Below are positions 1 through 6,162 of a stretch of DNA of 9,087 nt, piece after piece; position 1 is the first letter of the stretch, and each line of letters starts with the position of its first letter. The DNA is from CAYUYM01 sp964449305 (GTDB taxonomy: Bacteria; Bacteroidota; Ignavibacteria; SZUA-365; CAYQST01): positions 1 through 9,087 of the forward strand of contig CAYUYM010000136.1 of the NCBI GenBank assembly GCA_964449305.1, in the 5' to 3' direction. The translations under genes and the position numbers were made by a program. The notes beneath the pieces were generated by a model that saw only the letters and a program-made list of their open reading frames with translations, was not told the DNA's origin and searched no databases.

Positions 1-1
1 C

Positions 2-403
2 GAATGGCGCCGCTGGCTGACGGTGGCCGATGTGGTGCAGTGCAACGAGGGAGAATGCGTGGCCCTCGTGCCTGGCGCGACCTCGGTGGAGGATTCCCTC
101 AACGCCATCCTCCGCGAGACGCCGCTCCGCATGCTGGTGCTGACGCGTGCGGACAAGGGCACGGTGATCCACACGCGCGACGGGGGGGCGGTCGCCATCC
201 CGCCGGCACCGGTGCGGGAGCTCGTGGATCCGACAGGCTGCGGTGATGTGTTCGGTTCCTTCTTTTCCCGGGGCTGCATCGAAACGCGCGACATCGCGGC
301 TTCGGGCGCCGTGGCGGCACGCGCGGCGGCGATGATCGCCGGGATCCCCGGATCGCTCGGCATCGAGCAGCTCCCGCAATGGATGGCCGGAGGCGGGCGA
401 TGA
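2..403 (+). CDS. PfkB-family sugar kinase, C-terminal part (5' truncated by window edge)
   Basis: The reading frame is open from base 2, so the N-terminal part lies outside the window and 133 residues are visible. The stretch DPTGCGDVF (first codon at 227) matches the second PfkB/ribokinase signature, usually D-T-x-G-A-G-D. The Asp coded at 245-247 corresponds to the catalytic base that deprotonates the sugar hydroxyl, and the preceding glycines form the anion hole for the ATP phosphates. Cys replaces the usual Ala (GCGD), a variant I believe is common in FCB-group homologues. Family enzymes are cytosolic and transfer the gamma-phosphate of ATP to a sugar or nucleoside. The substrate cannot be told because the sugar-binding N-terminal lobe is missing. 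The stop overlaps the start of the next gene (ATGA at 400-403), so the two are probably translationally coupled. Family assignment is secure; substrate is unknown. Confidence 0.85.
   Translation, partial: EWRRWLTVADVVQCNEGECVALVPGATSVEDSLNAILRETPLRMLVLTRADKGTVIHTRDGGAVAIPPAPVRELVDPTGCGDVFGSFFSRGCIETRDIAASGAVAARAAAMIAGIPGSLGIEQLPQWMAGGGR
389..393 (+). promoter_or_regulatory. Shine-Dalgarno site for the RmlD-like gene
   Basis: GGAGG lies 6 nt before the ATG at 400, inside the end of the kinase gene. It decides the start: the in-frame ATG at 379 has no comparable site and would add seven residues (MDGRRRA) ahead of the Rossmann beta-strand, which normally begins at the N-terminus in this family. 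Confidence 0.6.
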
Positions 404-1347
404 AGGCGCTCATCACCGGTGCACATGGACTCCTGGGACAGAAGACCGCCATCATCCTTGCCCAGGAAACGGATGCAACCATCCTCATCACCGACACGCA
501 GCGGGAGACCTTTTTCGCGAACCCCCGCTTCGAATACCAGCAGCTCGACATCACCCATCGCGGTGATGTGAAGAGCCTTGTCGCGGACTTCGCGCCCGAC
601 GTCATCATCAACACGGCGGCCTTCACCGACGTCGATGCCTGCGAGGATGAGCGGGAGCTTGCCTGGCGGGTGAACTGTGATGGCGTGAAGAACCTCATCG
701 TTGCCATGCGCCGGCTCCCCGCATGTCATCTGGTGCATGTGTCCACCGATTACGTGTTCGATGGAACGGCCGCGCCCTACGGCGAGGATGCGCCCCCCAA
801 TCCCGTGAGCTACTATGGCCGGTCCAAGCTCGCCGCGGAGAACGCCATCCTCACCTCCGGGGTGGATGCCGTGATCGCACGGACACAGGTGTTGTACGGC
901 ACCGGGTACGAGGTGCGAAAGAACTTCGCGCTCTGGGTGATCGAGATGCTCCGGAAGGGGCAGCCCTTCCACGTGGTGACCGACCAGGTGGGCAATCCCA
1001 CCCTGGTGGACGACTGCGCCTTCGCTCTTGTGCTCATGGCGGAGAAGCGTGCCATGGGACTGTATCATGTGGCGGGGTCGGACATCATGTCGCGGCACGA
1101 GTTCGCCTGTCTGGCCGCCGATGCCTTCGAGATCAATCGTGCGCTTGTGCTGCCGACCACGTCGGACACCCTGATGCAGATCGCCCACCGGCCGGCGAAC
1201 AGCGGCTTTCTCACATTGAAGTTCGAGTCGGAGTTCGGGGTGCGTCTGGCCGGGGCGGCGAATGGACTCAGGACCCTGGAGCAGCAGCTCCGCCACGGAG
1301 CCCAGCATCTGGATCTGCTTGCCGGAGCGCTGCCCGCGGAGGAATGA
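400..1347 (+). CDS. RmlD-like dTDP-4-dehydrorhamnose reductase / NAD(P)-dependent sugar epimerase family
   Basis: This 315-residue protein has the extended short-chain dehydrogenase layout typical of RmlD, whose members are about 290-300 residues. The N-terminal Rossmann motif GAHGLLG (residues 7-13) binds the dinucleotide. An NTAAFTDVD segment (71-79), a VSTDYVFDG segment (114-122) and the catalytic YGRSK (Tyr139, Lys143) follow in family order; VGNPT (197-201) is also typical. RmlD reduces dTDP-4-dehydro-L-rhamnose to dTDP-L-rhamnose for surface polysaccharide in the cytosol. The same fold occurs in other sugar-nucleotide reductases and in MAT2B-like proteins, and no rmlA, rmlB or rmlC is visible, so the exact substrate is inferred. 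The start at 400 has a GGAGG site and overlaps the kinase stop. The last 20 or so residues look like an unstructured tail. The pairing with a sugar kinase suggests a small carbohydrate operon unrelated to the genes downstream. Confidence 0.8.
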   Translation: MKALITGAHGLLGQKTAIILAQETDATILITDTQRETFFANPRFEYQQLDITHRGDVKSLVADFAPDVIINTAAFTDVDACEDERELAWRVNCDGVKNLIVAMRRLPACHLVHVSTDYVFDGTAAPYGEDAPPNPVSYYGRSKLAAENAILTSGVDAVIARTQVLYGTGYEVRKNFALWVIEMLRKGQPFHVVTDQVGNPTLVDDCAFALVLMAEKRAMGLYHVAGSDIMSRHEFACLAADAFEINRALVLPTTSDTLMQIAHRPANSGFLTLKFESEFGVRLAGAANGLRTLEQQLRHGAQHLDLLAGALPAEE

Positions 1348-1418
1348 TCCGCCCACCTGTGGAATGACGTGTGTTTTCGCTATTTTCCGATCTTTCATCA
1401 CGCAGCAGGTGAGGCACC
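1348..1418 (+). promoter_or_regulatory. 71-bp gap, possible promoter region of the motor-like operon
   Basis: This is the only gap of note between plus-strand genes and the natural place for a promoter of the following unit. Positions about 1370-1400 are clearly richer in A and T than the surroundings. TATTTTCC at 1381-1388 partly resembles the Bacteroidota -7 element (TAnnTTTG), but I see no convincing -33 or -35 partner. No intrinsic terminator for the upstream pair was recognised here. Confidence 0.25.
1407..1414 (+). promoter_or_regulatory. Strong Shine-Dalgarno site for the GldL-like gene
   Basis: AGGTGAGG sits 4 nt before the ATG at 1419. A near-identical site (GGTGAGG) recurs before the fourth gene of the unit, which suggests both are real initiation signals. 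Confidence 0.6.
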
Positions 1419-2213
1419 ATGGCAGATGGCAACAAAGGACCCAACGTTCAATTCGCAACCGCACTCGTCTACTGGGGCGCGGCCTTTCTTGTGCTCATCC
1501 TCGGTTTCCGGGCGATTCTGGAGACGCTGGAGCTCTCCTCCCTCAAGATGCCGATCACGTATCTCGCCGTGGTCTCTCTCATCGCGGAGTTCGGCCTGCT
1601 TCTGTTTTACGGCAACACGATCCGGACCGCCAAGCCGGCGGAGACGCCGGGGGGAGGCCTGCCGCCGCAGCTCGCCGCGGATGTATCCGCCCTGGTCGCG
1701 TTGATGCGTGAGACGTCGGAGACGATGGTCGCGATCGGCGCGCGCCTGGCCCACGCCGCGGAGACGGCGGAGCAGAGCGCCGGAGCGCTGACCGGGATCG
1801 CCGAGCGTTCCCAGGCGGCTTCCGCGCAGGCTGCCGAGGCGCTGGACCGCCGCGCGGTGGAGATGCAGTCCCTCACCACACAGGCGCTGGCCGCGTTCCG
1901 GCAGTCGACGGACACGTACGAGCAGACGGCCCGCAGCATGACCCAGTCGGGCGAGCGCAGCGACAGGATGCTGCAGGAGCATCAGGCCTACATGCGGCAG
2001 GCCCTTGATGCCTACCTGCGGTCCATCGAGGCGCATCAGGAGCTGGCCGCATCGCTCAAGGCCCAGGTGACGGCACTCGAAACCACCGCCACCACGCTCT
2101 CGTCTCTCTCGGAGCAGGAATATCGCCGCCGCGTGCTGGCCGACATCATGCTTGGTCTGGACAGGACCGTGGAGAACCTGCGGCAGGGGAACCCGGGGAG
2201 CACCGTGAAATGA
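1419..2213 (+). CDS. GldL/PorL-like motor stator protein: two transmembrane helices plus long coiled coil
   Basis: This is a 264-residue protein. Two hydrophobic helices lie near the N-terminus (about residues 12-35 and 44-65), followed by a Pro/Gly linker (about 72-83) and an Ala/Gln/Ser/Glu-rich helical region (about 85-255) that looks like coiled coil. This is the layout of GldL (about 215 residues), the inner-membrane subunit of the proton-driven GldLM motor of type IX secretion and gliding. Compared with Flavobacterium johnsoniae GldL from memory, WGAAFLVLILGFR resembles its first helix and places Arg31 where GldL has Lys27. In helix 2, LIAEFGLLLF places Glu57 where GldL has the essential Glu49. 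The cytoplasmic tail is longer than usual. Translation is coupled to the next, GldM-like gene (ATGA at 2210-2213), as gldL and gldM are adjacent in T9SS loci. Alternatives are another ExbB/ZorA-like stator or an unrelated coiled-coil membrane protein. Homology is inferred from short matches and gene order. Confidence 0.6.
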   Translation: MADGNKGPNVQFATALVYWGAAFLVLILGFRAILETLELSSLKMPITYLAVVSLIAEFGLLLFYGNTIRTAKPAETPGGGLPPQLAADVSALVALMRETSETMVAIGARLAHAAETAEQSAGALTGIAERSQAASAQAAEALDRRAVEMQSLTTQALAAFRQSTDTYEQTARSMTQSGERSDRMLQEHQAYMRQALDAYLRSIEAHQELAASLKAQVTALETTATTLSSLSEQEYRRRVLADIMLGLDRTVENLRQGNPGSTVK

Positions 2214-3631
2214 AGGCGAAGGTCGAGGTGTACTTCGCGATGTACCTCACCGCGATAATCTCCTTTTTCACCGTCAACGAGCTGGTGGACATCTGGAAGA
2301 ACAAGGCCGAGGAGCGCGAACAGATTCTCATCGACGTGATCAAGAGCCTGGTCGAGATCGGGGACTACTTTGAATGGACCGATGTGCGTCTCGAGAACTC
2401 GCTGCTCACCGGTTCCATCGCCCTCAATCCCTCCTTCCAGATCCGCGAGCCCATCGCAGCGAAGATGATTCTGAAGGCGACACAGAACCCCGACGATTCG
2501 CTCATCATCACCTCGCTCACACTCGATCCCGGCACATCAAGCTGGTCCTTCAGCACGGCGCAATTGAAGCCGGGCGTGGAGTATTCGCTCCACATGGTGA
2601 CCGAGGAGAACGTGAACTTCATGGTGTCGGAGCAGGGGCGGGCGATGATCAAGAGCAAGCTCCTGAACATGCAGAGCCGTCAGGTGACGACGCGCAACCT
2701 CAACCTGGACTCGCTGGCCACCTTCATCTCCAACAACATCCAGTCCGTCACCTCCTCGCGCGATTTCGCCTATGCGAATCCCTTCATCCTCACGGCGGAG
2801 CAGCAGGCCGAGGCGCCGCGGCCCGAGGGGCCGTTCATCGAGCGCACCCCCGTGGTGATCGCCGGCAGCCGCAGCAACACCGTCACCTTCACCTATGGCA
2901 ACATCCCCATTGCCGACATGCGCAAAGCCCAGGTGCGCATCGGCTCCGTGAACGCCGAGCTTCGCACCATTGACAACAACACGGCGACCTACGCGTTGAA
3001 CGGCGCTTTTGAGGAGGGGACGCATCAGGTGATGGTGAACGGCATCCCGGACATCAACACCACCAACGCGCGGCTCAAGGCCATCCGCATCGACATCGAA
3101 TGTGACGACGTGCTCTACGAGTCCGACGACCTGTCGGCGCGCATCAACACCCGCGGTGAATCGGGCGCTGATCTGCGCTGGCGCATCGAGCGCGACGGCG
3201 CAATGGTGAAGAACGGCGAGGGCAAGGGCGCGGCCATCCGCCTCGCCGAGGTGGACAAGGGGCGCTACACCATCCGTGTGTTCGACGACGGCGGATCGGT
3301 GCTGGCCCAGCGGGGGCTGGAGGTGCGTATCCCACCCGCTCCCGAAGTGGTGGAGTTCCGCAGCGACAGCGCGCGCACGGTGACCGCGGTGGTCTACATC
3401 TACGGCAAGCACAACATTCCGAAGCGCGTGTCGGGCTACGTCGGCACAAAGAACTGGCCCGATACGTGGAGCCAGGGGCCGACGGTGGACAACCGCAAGG
3501 AGTACCGCCTCACCGCGCAGATCGGGGACTCCGAATGCGGACGAAGCATCATCATCGCCCTGAAGGTGGAGGATCGCAACGGGCAGACAGGTCGTGAGCG
3601 CCGGGAGAAGAAGACCGTCCCGTGCAGATGA
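2210..3631 (+). CDS. GldM/PorM-like motor protein: single N-terminal transmembrane helix and beta-rich periplasmic part
   Basis: The protein has 473 residues; GldM has about 510. One transmembrane helix covers about residues 7-25 without a cleavable signal, leaving the rest in the periplasm. A short helical segment follows (about 28-55), then beta-rich regions: about 60-200, 205-290, an Ig-like domain at about 291-375 (RWRIERDG, GRYTIRVFDDGG), and a last domain at about 376-473. GldM likewise has a membrane helix, a helical first domain and three beta domains that span the periplasm as a rotor shaft. The MYL motif (11-13) in the helix matches GldM's MYL, and Lys4 then lies at the same distance before it as GldM Arg9, the residue that salt-bridges GldL Glu49. 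The start overlaps the previous stop (ATGA), with GGGGAG about 9 nt upstream. There are only three cysteines (299, 443, 472). Sequence similarity is otherwise thin, so a fast-evolving analogue is possible. Confidence 0.58.
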   Translation: MKAKVEVYFAMYLTAIISFFTVNELVDIWKNKAEEREQILIDVIKSLVEIGDYFEWTDVRLENSLLTGSIALNPSFQIREPIAAKMILKATQNPDDSLIITSLTLDPGTSSWSFSTAQLKPGVEYSLHMVTEENVNFMVSEQGRAMIKSKLLNMQSRQVTTRNLNLDSLATFISNNIQSVTSSRDFAYANPFILTAEQQAEAPRPEGPFIERTPVVIAGSRSNTVTFTYGNIPIADMRKAQVRIGSVNAELRTIDNNTATYALNGAFEEGTHQVMVNGIPDINTTNARLKAIRIDIECDDVLYESDDLSARINTRGESGADLRWRIERDGAMVKNGEGKGAAIRLAEVDKGRYTIRVFDDGGSVLAQRGLEVRIPPAPEVVEFRSDSARTVTAVVYIYGKHNIPKRVSGYVGTKNWPDTWSQGPTVDNRKEYRLTAQIGDSECGRSIIIALKVEDRNGQTGRERREKKTVPCR

Positions 3632-4794
3632 GTCAGGCATATCACCCGCGACGCATGGTCGCAGCCCTGGTGCTTGCGGTGGCTTTGTGTGCCCCGGCCG
3701 CGGCGCAGACCGTGTCGTGGTCCATCCTCGACAACGACATCAAGGACGACATCGTCACGCATCTGAAATCCTGTCCCCTGTCGACGCGTGACAGCATCTA
3801 TGTGGACGGTTTCAACCCGAACGATTCGGTGTTCGTCGTGGCCGGCATCGACGAGGCCGGGCCGGTGATCCAGGAGTTCCGCCTGATGGGGCGCCCCATC
3901 CGCAACGCCTGCCTCGCGGACATGCCGCGCTGGCTGGCCGACACCATCCTGCATCGGATCTATCCGTGGGTGGGAATCGGTGGCCCGCAGGTGCGGACCT
4001 TCCTTCGGGACACGGAGGGAGCCGGGGATGTCGCGATGCTTCAATATGTGCGCAACGCGGACTGGATGGGGACGGGGGGGATGGAGCTGGCGTTTCCGTC
4101 ACGCTTCGCCGTTCGCTTCGCGGGATCATCGATGGGCGTCTTCGGTGCGCTCGGGGAGGAGCAGCTCGGCTTCCCTGGCAGCTCCATCTCCACGCTCAAG
4201 CTGGGCGCGGGGTTCGGCGGTGTGAGGTTCCATGTCACGCTTCCCGTCGTCACCCTCACACCGACGCGCATCGAGGGCGTGCTGGGGGTCGGCGTCGCCT
4301 TCTCGGCGGGCGGGCTTGGTGGCTCGCTGCAGTTCGGCGAGGTGCCGAAGTTTTCGCGGCTCACACTTCCCGCAGGCGGCGCCATTGTGGAGACATCCTT
4401 TCTCCAGAATGCCGGTCTGCTGTACTACCAGACCGCGACGCTTCTGGGCGGGGATGCTGCCATCCGTGTGCGGGCCGGGGCTGCGGTGTACCAGATCACG
4501 CGCGGCCACTCCACCGACGGCGCGTCGTTCCGCGTCGCCGAGCGGCTGCTCTACGGTGGTGCATGGCTGCGGATGGACTGGGTCACCGGACAAGCGGGGG
4601 GCGGTGTGCCGCGGCTCGAGCTGGCCCTGCAGGCGCTGCTCGGCAACCGCAGCTCCATCCTCGCCGGGTGGACCTGGAATCCCTCGCGCACCATCGGTCT
4701 CATGGTGCAGATGGTCTACACCGTCCGGGACGATGCTTCTGTCGCCTGGTCCGAATCCGTCCTGCCCTGGGGCGCAGTGCTGGTGAGGCTGTGA
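3628..4794 (+). CDS. Secreted, probable outer-membrane beta-barrel protein, first of two paralogues
   Basis: The protein has 388 residues. A Sec signal peptide is clear: basic start (HPRR, 6-9), hydrophobic core at 11-21, and cleavage likely after APAAA-Q near residue 26-27. A mature N-terminal domain (about 30-150) precedes a Gly-rich region with alternating beta-strands (about 155-388). The C-terminus ends in alternating strand residues and VLVRL, as barrels often do. I recognise no named family. The start at 3628 overlaps the GldM-like stop (ATGA); an in-frame GTG at 3622 is possible but less likely. Its place is where gldN sits in canonical T9SS operons, but I see no GldN features. It shares RFAG (163-166) and its C-terminal layout with the next gene product. 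Likely role: outer-membrane partner or substrate channel of the motor-like pair, inferred from position only. Confidence 0.72.
   Translation: MSQAYHPRRMVAALVLAVALCAPAAAQTVSWSILDNDIKDDIVTHLKSCPLSTRDSIYVDGFNPNDSVFVVAGIDEAGPVIQEFRLMGRPIRNACLADMPRWLADTILHRIYPWVGIGGPQVRTFLRDTEGAGDVAMLQYVRNADWMGTGGMELAFPSRFAVRFAGSSMGVFGALGEEQLGFPGSSISTLKLGAGFGGVRFHVTLPVVTLTPTRIEGVLGVGVAFSAGGLGGSLQFGEVPKFSRLTLPAGGAIVETSFLQNAGLLYYQTATLLGGDAAIRVRAGAAVYQITRGHSTDGASFRVAERLLYGGAWLRMDWVTGQAGGGVPRLELALQALLGNRSSILAGWTWNPSRTIGLMVQMVYTVRDDASVAWSESVLPWGAVLVRL
4782..4788 (+). promoter_or_regulatory. Shine-Dalgarno site for the second barrel gene
   Basis: GGTGAGG ends 5 nt before the ATG at 4794 and lies inside the end of the preceding gene. 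It closely matches the site before the GldL-like gene. It argues for starting translation at 4794 rather than at the ATG at 4905, which has no visible ribosome binding site. Confidence 0.5.
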
Positions 4795-4874
4795 TGACGG
4801 GCAACGACAGCCGTCCATCGGCAATGGCGGGATCCGCAACAGGTCCGGACAGACGGTCCATCGTTTCCCGTCAT
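4794..4874 (+). repeat. 81-nt imperfect inverted repeat at the junction of the two barrel genes
   Basis: The arms at 4794-4807 and 4861-4874 are complementary at 13 of 14 positions. Inside them CCGT (4811-4814) can pair with ACGG (4853-4856), and CCAT/ATGG (4815-4818 with 4824-4827) forms a small hairpin. The left arm begins exactly at the ATG at 4794, so the folded RNA would bury that start codon while leaving the upstream GGTGAGG just outside. No target-site duplication was seen, so a mobile origin is not supported. Confidence 0.5.
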
Positions 4875-6110
4875 GCTCGCAACTTTTCGCCTCATGAACC
4901 GTCCATGGCACCCGGCACGCCTGCAGGGCATCGTTTCACGCACGTTCTTGTGTCGCTTCTCATCCTTCTTCTCCTCGGCTCACAGGCCACACAGGCGCAG
5001 ACCGTGACGCGCGACGTGACCGATGGAAGTGTCCGCGGCATGATCACGCGTGCGCTGGAGGAGGCGGACCGGCTGTCGGGGCATTACAATCCCGGCAGGT
5101 ATTCCACGGCATTGTTCCTTGTGGATGTGGATGAGGAGAACGGCAACGAGCTCGCCGGGTTTCGTGTGGTCAACCAGTTTGGAACCGAGATCATTCCGCC
5201 GCGGACATCGGCACAGGACATCCAGTATCTGCTGGGCGACAATGTTGCGGGTGTGCTGAAGAGCGGCGTGTATGATTTTGCACGCATCGAGCCGGGGCGC
5301 ATCGCCCGCGAATTCGCGCTGCGCAGTTTGCGCGAGCAGGAGTGGCGCTCCACCGCCGTGGCCGAGCTGTCGACCGACCGCATCGTGTGGCGCTTCGCCG
5401 GCGATGCATCCATCGTGATCACACAGGGTGACCTGTTGCTCGGCCTCCCGGCCCACACCGGCGGCTTCACGCGCGTGGCTGTGGGCACCTCGTCGGTGAT
5501 GGCCGGCATGGTGCTGCCATTCTGCCAGCAGGCGGCCGCATCGCCGGAGCGACGGCTCGACGCCGGCATCGGCGGGTTTGCCGCGTTCTCCGTCAGCGAG
5601 GGGCTGCTCGGCGCGAGTGGCGCACTTTCCTTTCAACGGACGGGCGATCCCGACTGGGTCAACGTCGCCACAACCTTCCACACCATCCGCTCCCCCTGGG
5701 CCGGGTACGCCACCGTGGATCTGGCGCTGCCCCTTGCGGACGCCGGGCCCGTGTTGCGCGTCGGCGCTGGCTACGGATCGATGGCCATCGAACGTGGTGC
5801 CGTGCATGACGGTGTGATCTCGCAGGTGTCGGTGGGGCCCGATGGCGGGCCGGTCCAGCCCTACGAGACGTCATCCTGCCCCGTCGCCTTCGTCGGTTTC
5901 GCATCGGGATTGACCGGTGCGGGCCCCGGCGGACTGCCGTTCCGCATCCTGAGCATGCGCACGGGGTGGGCGCAGAAGGGCGTGTTTGCGACCGTCACGC
6001 TGCAGATCACCTCATGGCTCGGCATCCGCACCGACCTGGTGCATCATCCCTCACCGCGGGACTGGGAGCCCGGGACGGGGTGGAGCGTGTCACCTGTTGT
6101 CCGCTTGTAG
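4794..6110 (+). CDS. Secreted, probable outer-membrane beta-barrel protein, second of two paralogues
   Basis: From 4794 the protein has 438 residues; from the in-frame ATG at 4905 it has 401. The short form starts with a typical signal peptide: HR at 9-10, a Leu-rich core at 14-24, and cleavage near QATQA-Q at about 31. The long form adds 37 polar, low-complexity residues before it. The 4794 start has a good GGTGAGG site and overlaps the previous stop (ATGA); the 4905 start has none, so the choice is open. In short-form numbering, a mature domain (about 33-150) precedes a Gly-rich, strand-alternating region (about 155-401). RFAG is at 163-166, GxGGFAAFS at 222-230, LRVGAG at 284-289, and the end is SPVVRL. 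These match the previous protein in order and spacing, indicating a tandem duplication. Function is unknown; a surface-exposed outer-membrane barrel is the best guess. Confidence 0.72.
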   Translation: MTGNDSRPSAMAGSATGPDRRSIVSRHARNFSPHEPSMAPGTPAGHRFTHVLVSLLILLLLGSQATQAQTVTRDVTDGSVRGMITRALEEADRLSGHYNPGRYSTALFLVDVDEENGNELAGFRVVNQFGTEIIPPRTSAQDIQYLLGDNVAGVLKSGVYDFARIEPGRIAREFALRSLREQEWRSTAVAELSTDRIVWRFAGDASIVITQGDLLLGLPAHTGGFTRVAVGTSSVMAGMVLPFCQQAAASPERRLDAGIGGFAAFSVSEGLLGASGALSFQRTGDPDWVNVATTFHTIRSPWAGYATVDLALPLADAGPVLRVGAGYGSMAIERGAVHDGVISQVSVGPDGGPVQPYETSSCPVAFVGFASGLTGAGPGGLPFRILSMRTGWAQKGVFATVTLQITSWLGIRTDLVHHPSPRDWEPGTGWSVSPVVRL

Positions 6111-6162
6111 AGTGCGATGCAGACAACCCGCGCCTCGCTGCGATGAGGAGGTGTGTGGCGCT
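6111..6162. other. Convergent intergenic gap of 52 bp
   Basis: This gap separates the stop codons of two converging genes and is where a bidirectional terminator would be expected. Only weak stems are visible (for example CCTC with GAGG around a loop of about 8 nt), with no T-tract on either strand. I see no intrinsic terminator. Confidence 0.4.

Noticed and set aside
379..399. Upstream in-frame ATG extending the RmlD-like protein by seven residues
   Set aside because: The GGAGG site at 389-393 and the position of the Rossmann motif favour the ATG at 400; the extension (MDGRRRA) is shared coding space with the kinase end.
1344..1367. Seven-codon ORF (MIRPPVE) with GGAGG just upstream, overlapping the RmlD-like stop
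   Set aside because: It is too short to support as a gene or leader peptide, and the purine run also serves as codons of the preceding gene; nothing attenuator-like follows.
2537..3640. Long minus-strand open frame opposite the GldM-like gene
   Set aside because: Its translation is His/Arg/Val-rich without domain patterns, as expected for a shadow frame in GC-rich DNA; the plus-strand gene has clear signals and gene coupling.
3966..4793. Open frame running upstream of the second barrel gene through the first one
   Set aside because: This part translates to Arg/Gly/Ala-rich shadow sequence; the real protein begins at 4794 or 4905 with a signal peptide.
3628..4794. GldN assignment for the gene following the GldM-like gene
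   Set aside because: Position fits, but the product has a C-terminal barrel-like half and none of the GldN sequence features I know.
4794..4874. Possible miniature transposable element
   Set aside because: Inverted arms are present, but no target-site duplication flanks them and no second copy was seen in the window.
6111..6162. Intrinsic terminator between the convergent genes
   Set aside because: Only 4-bp stems with large loops and no T-tract on either strand.
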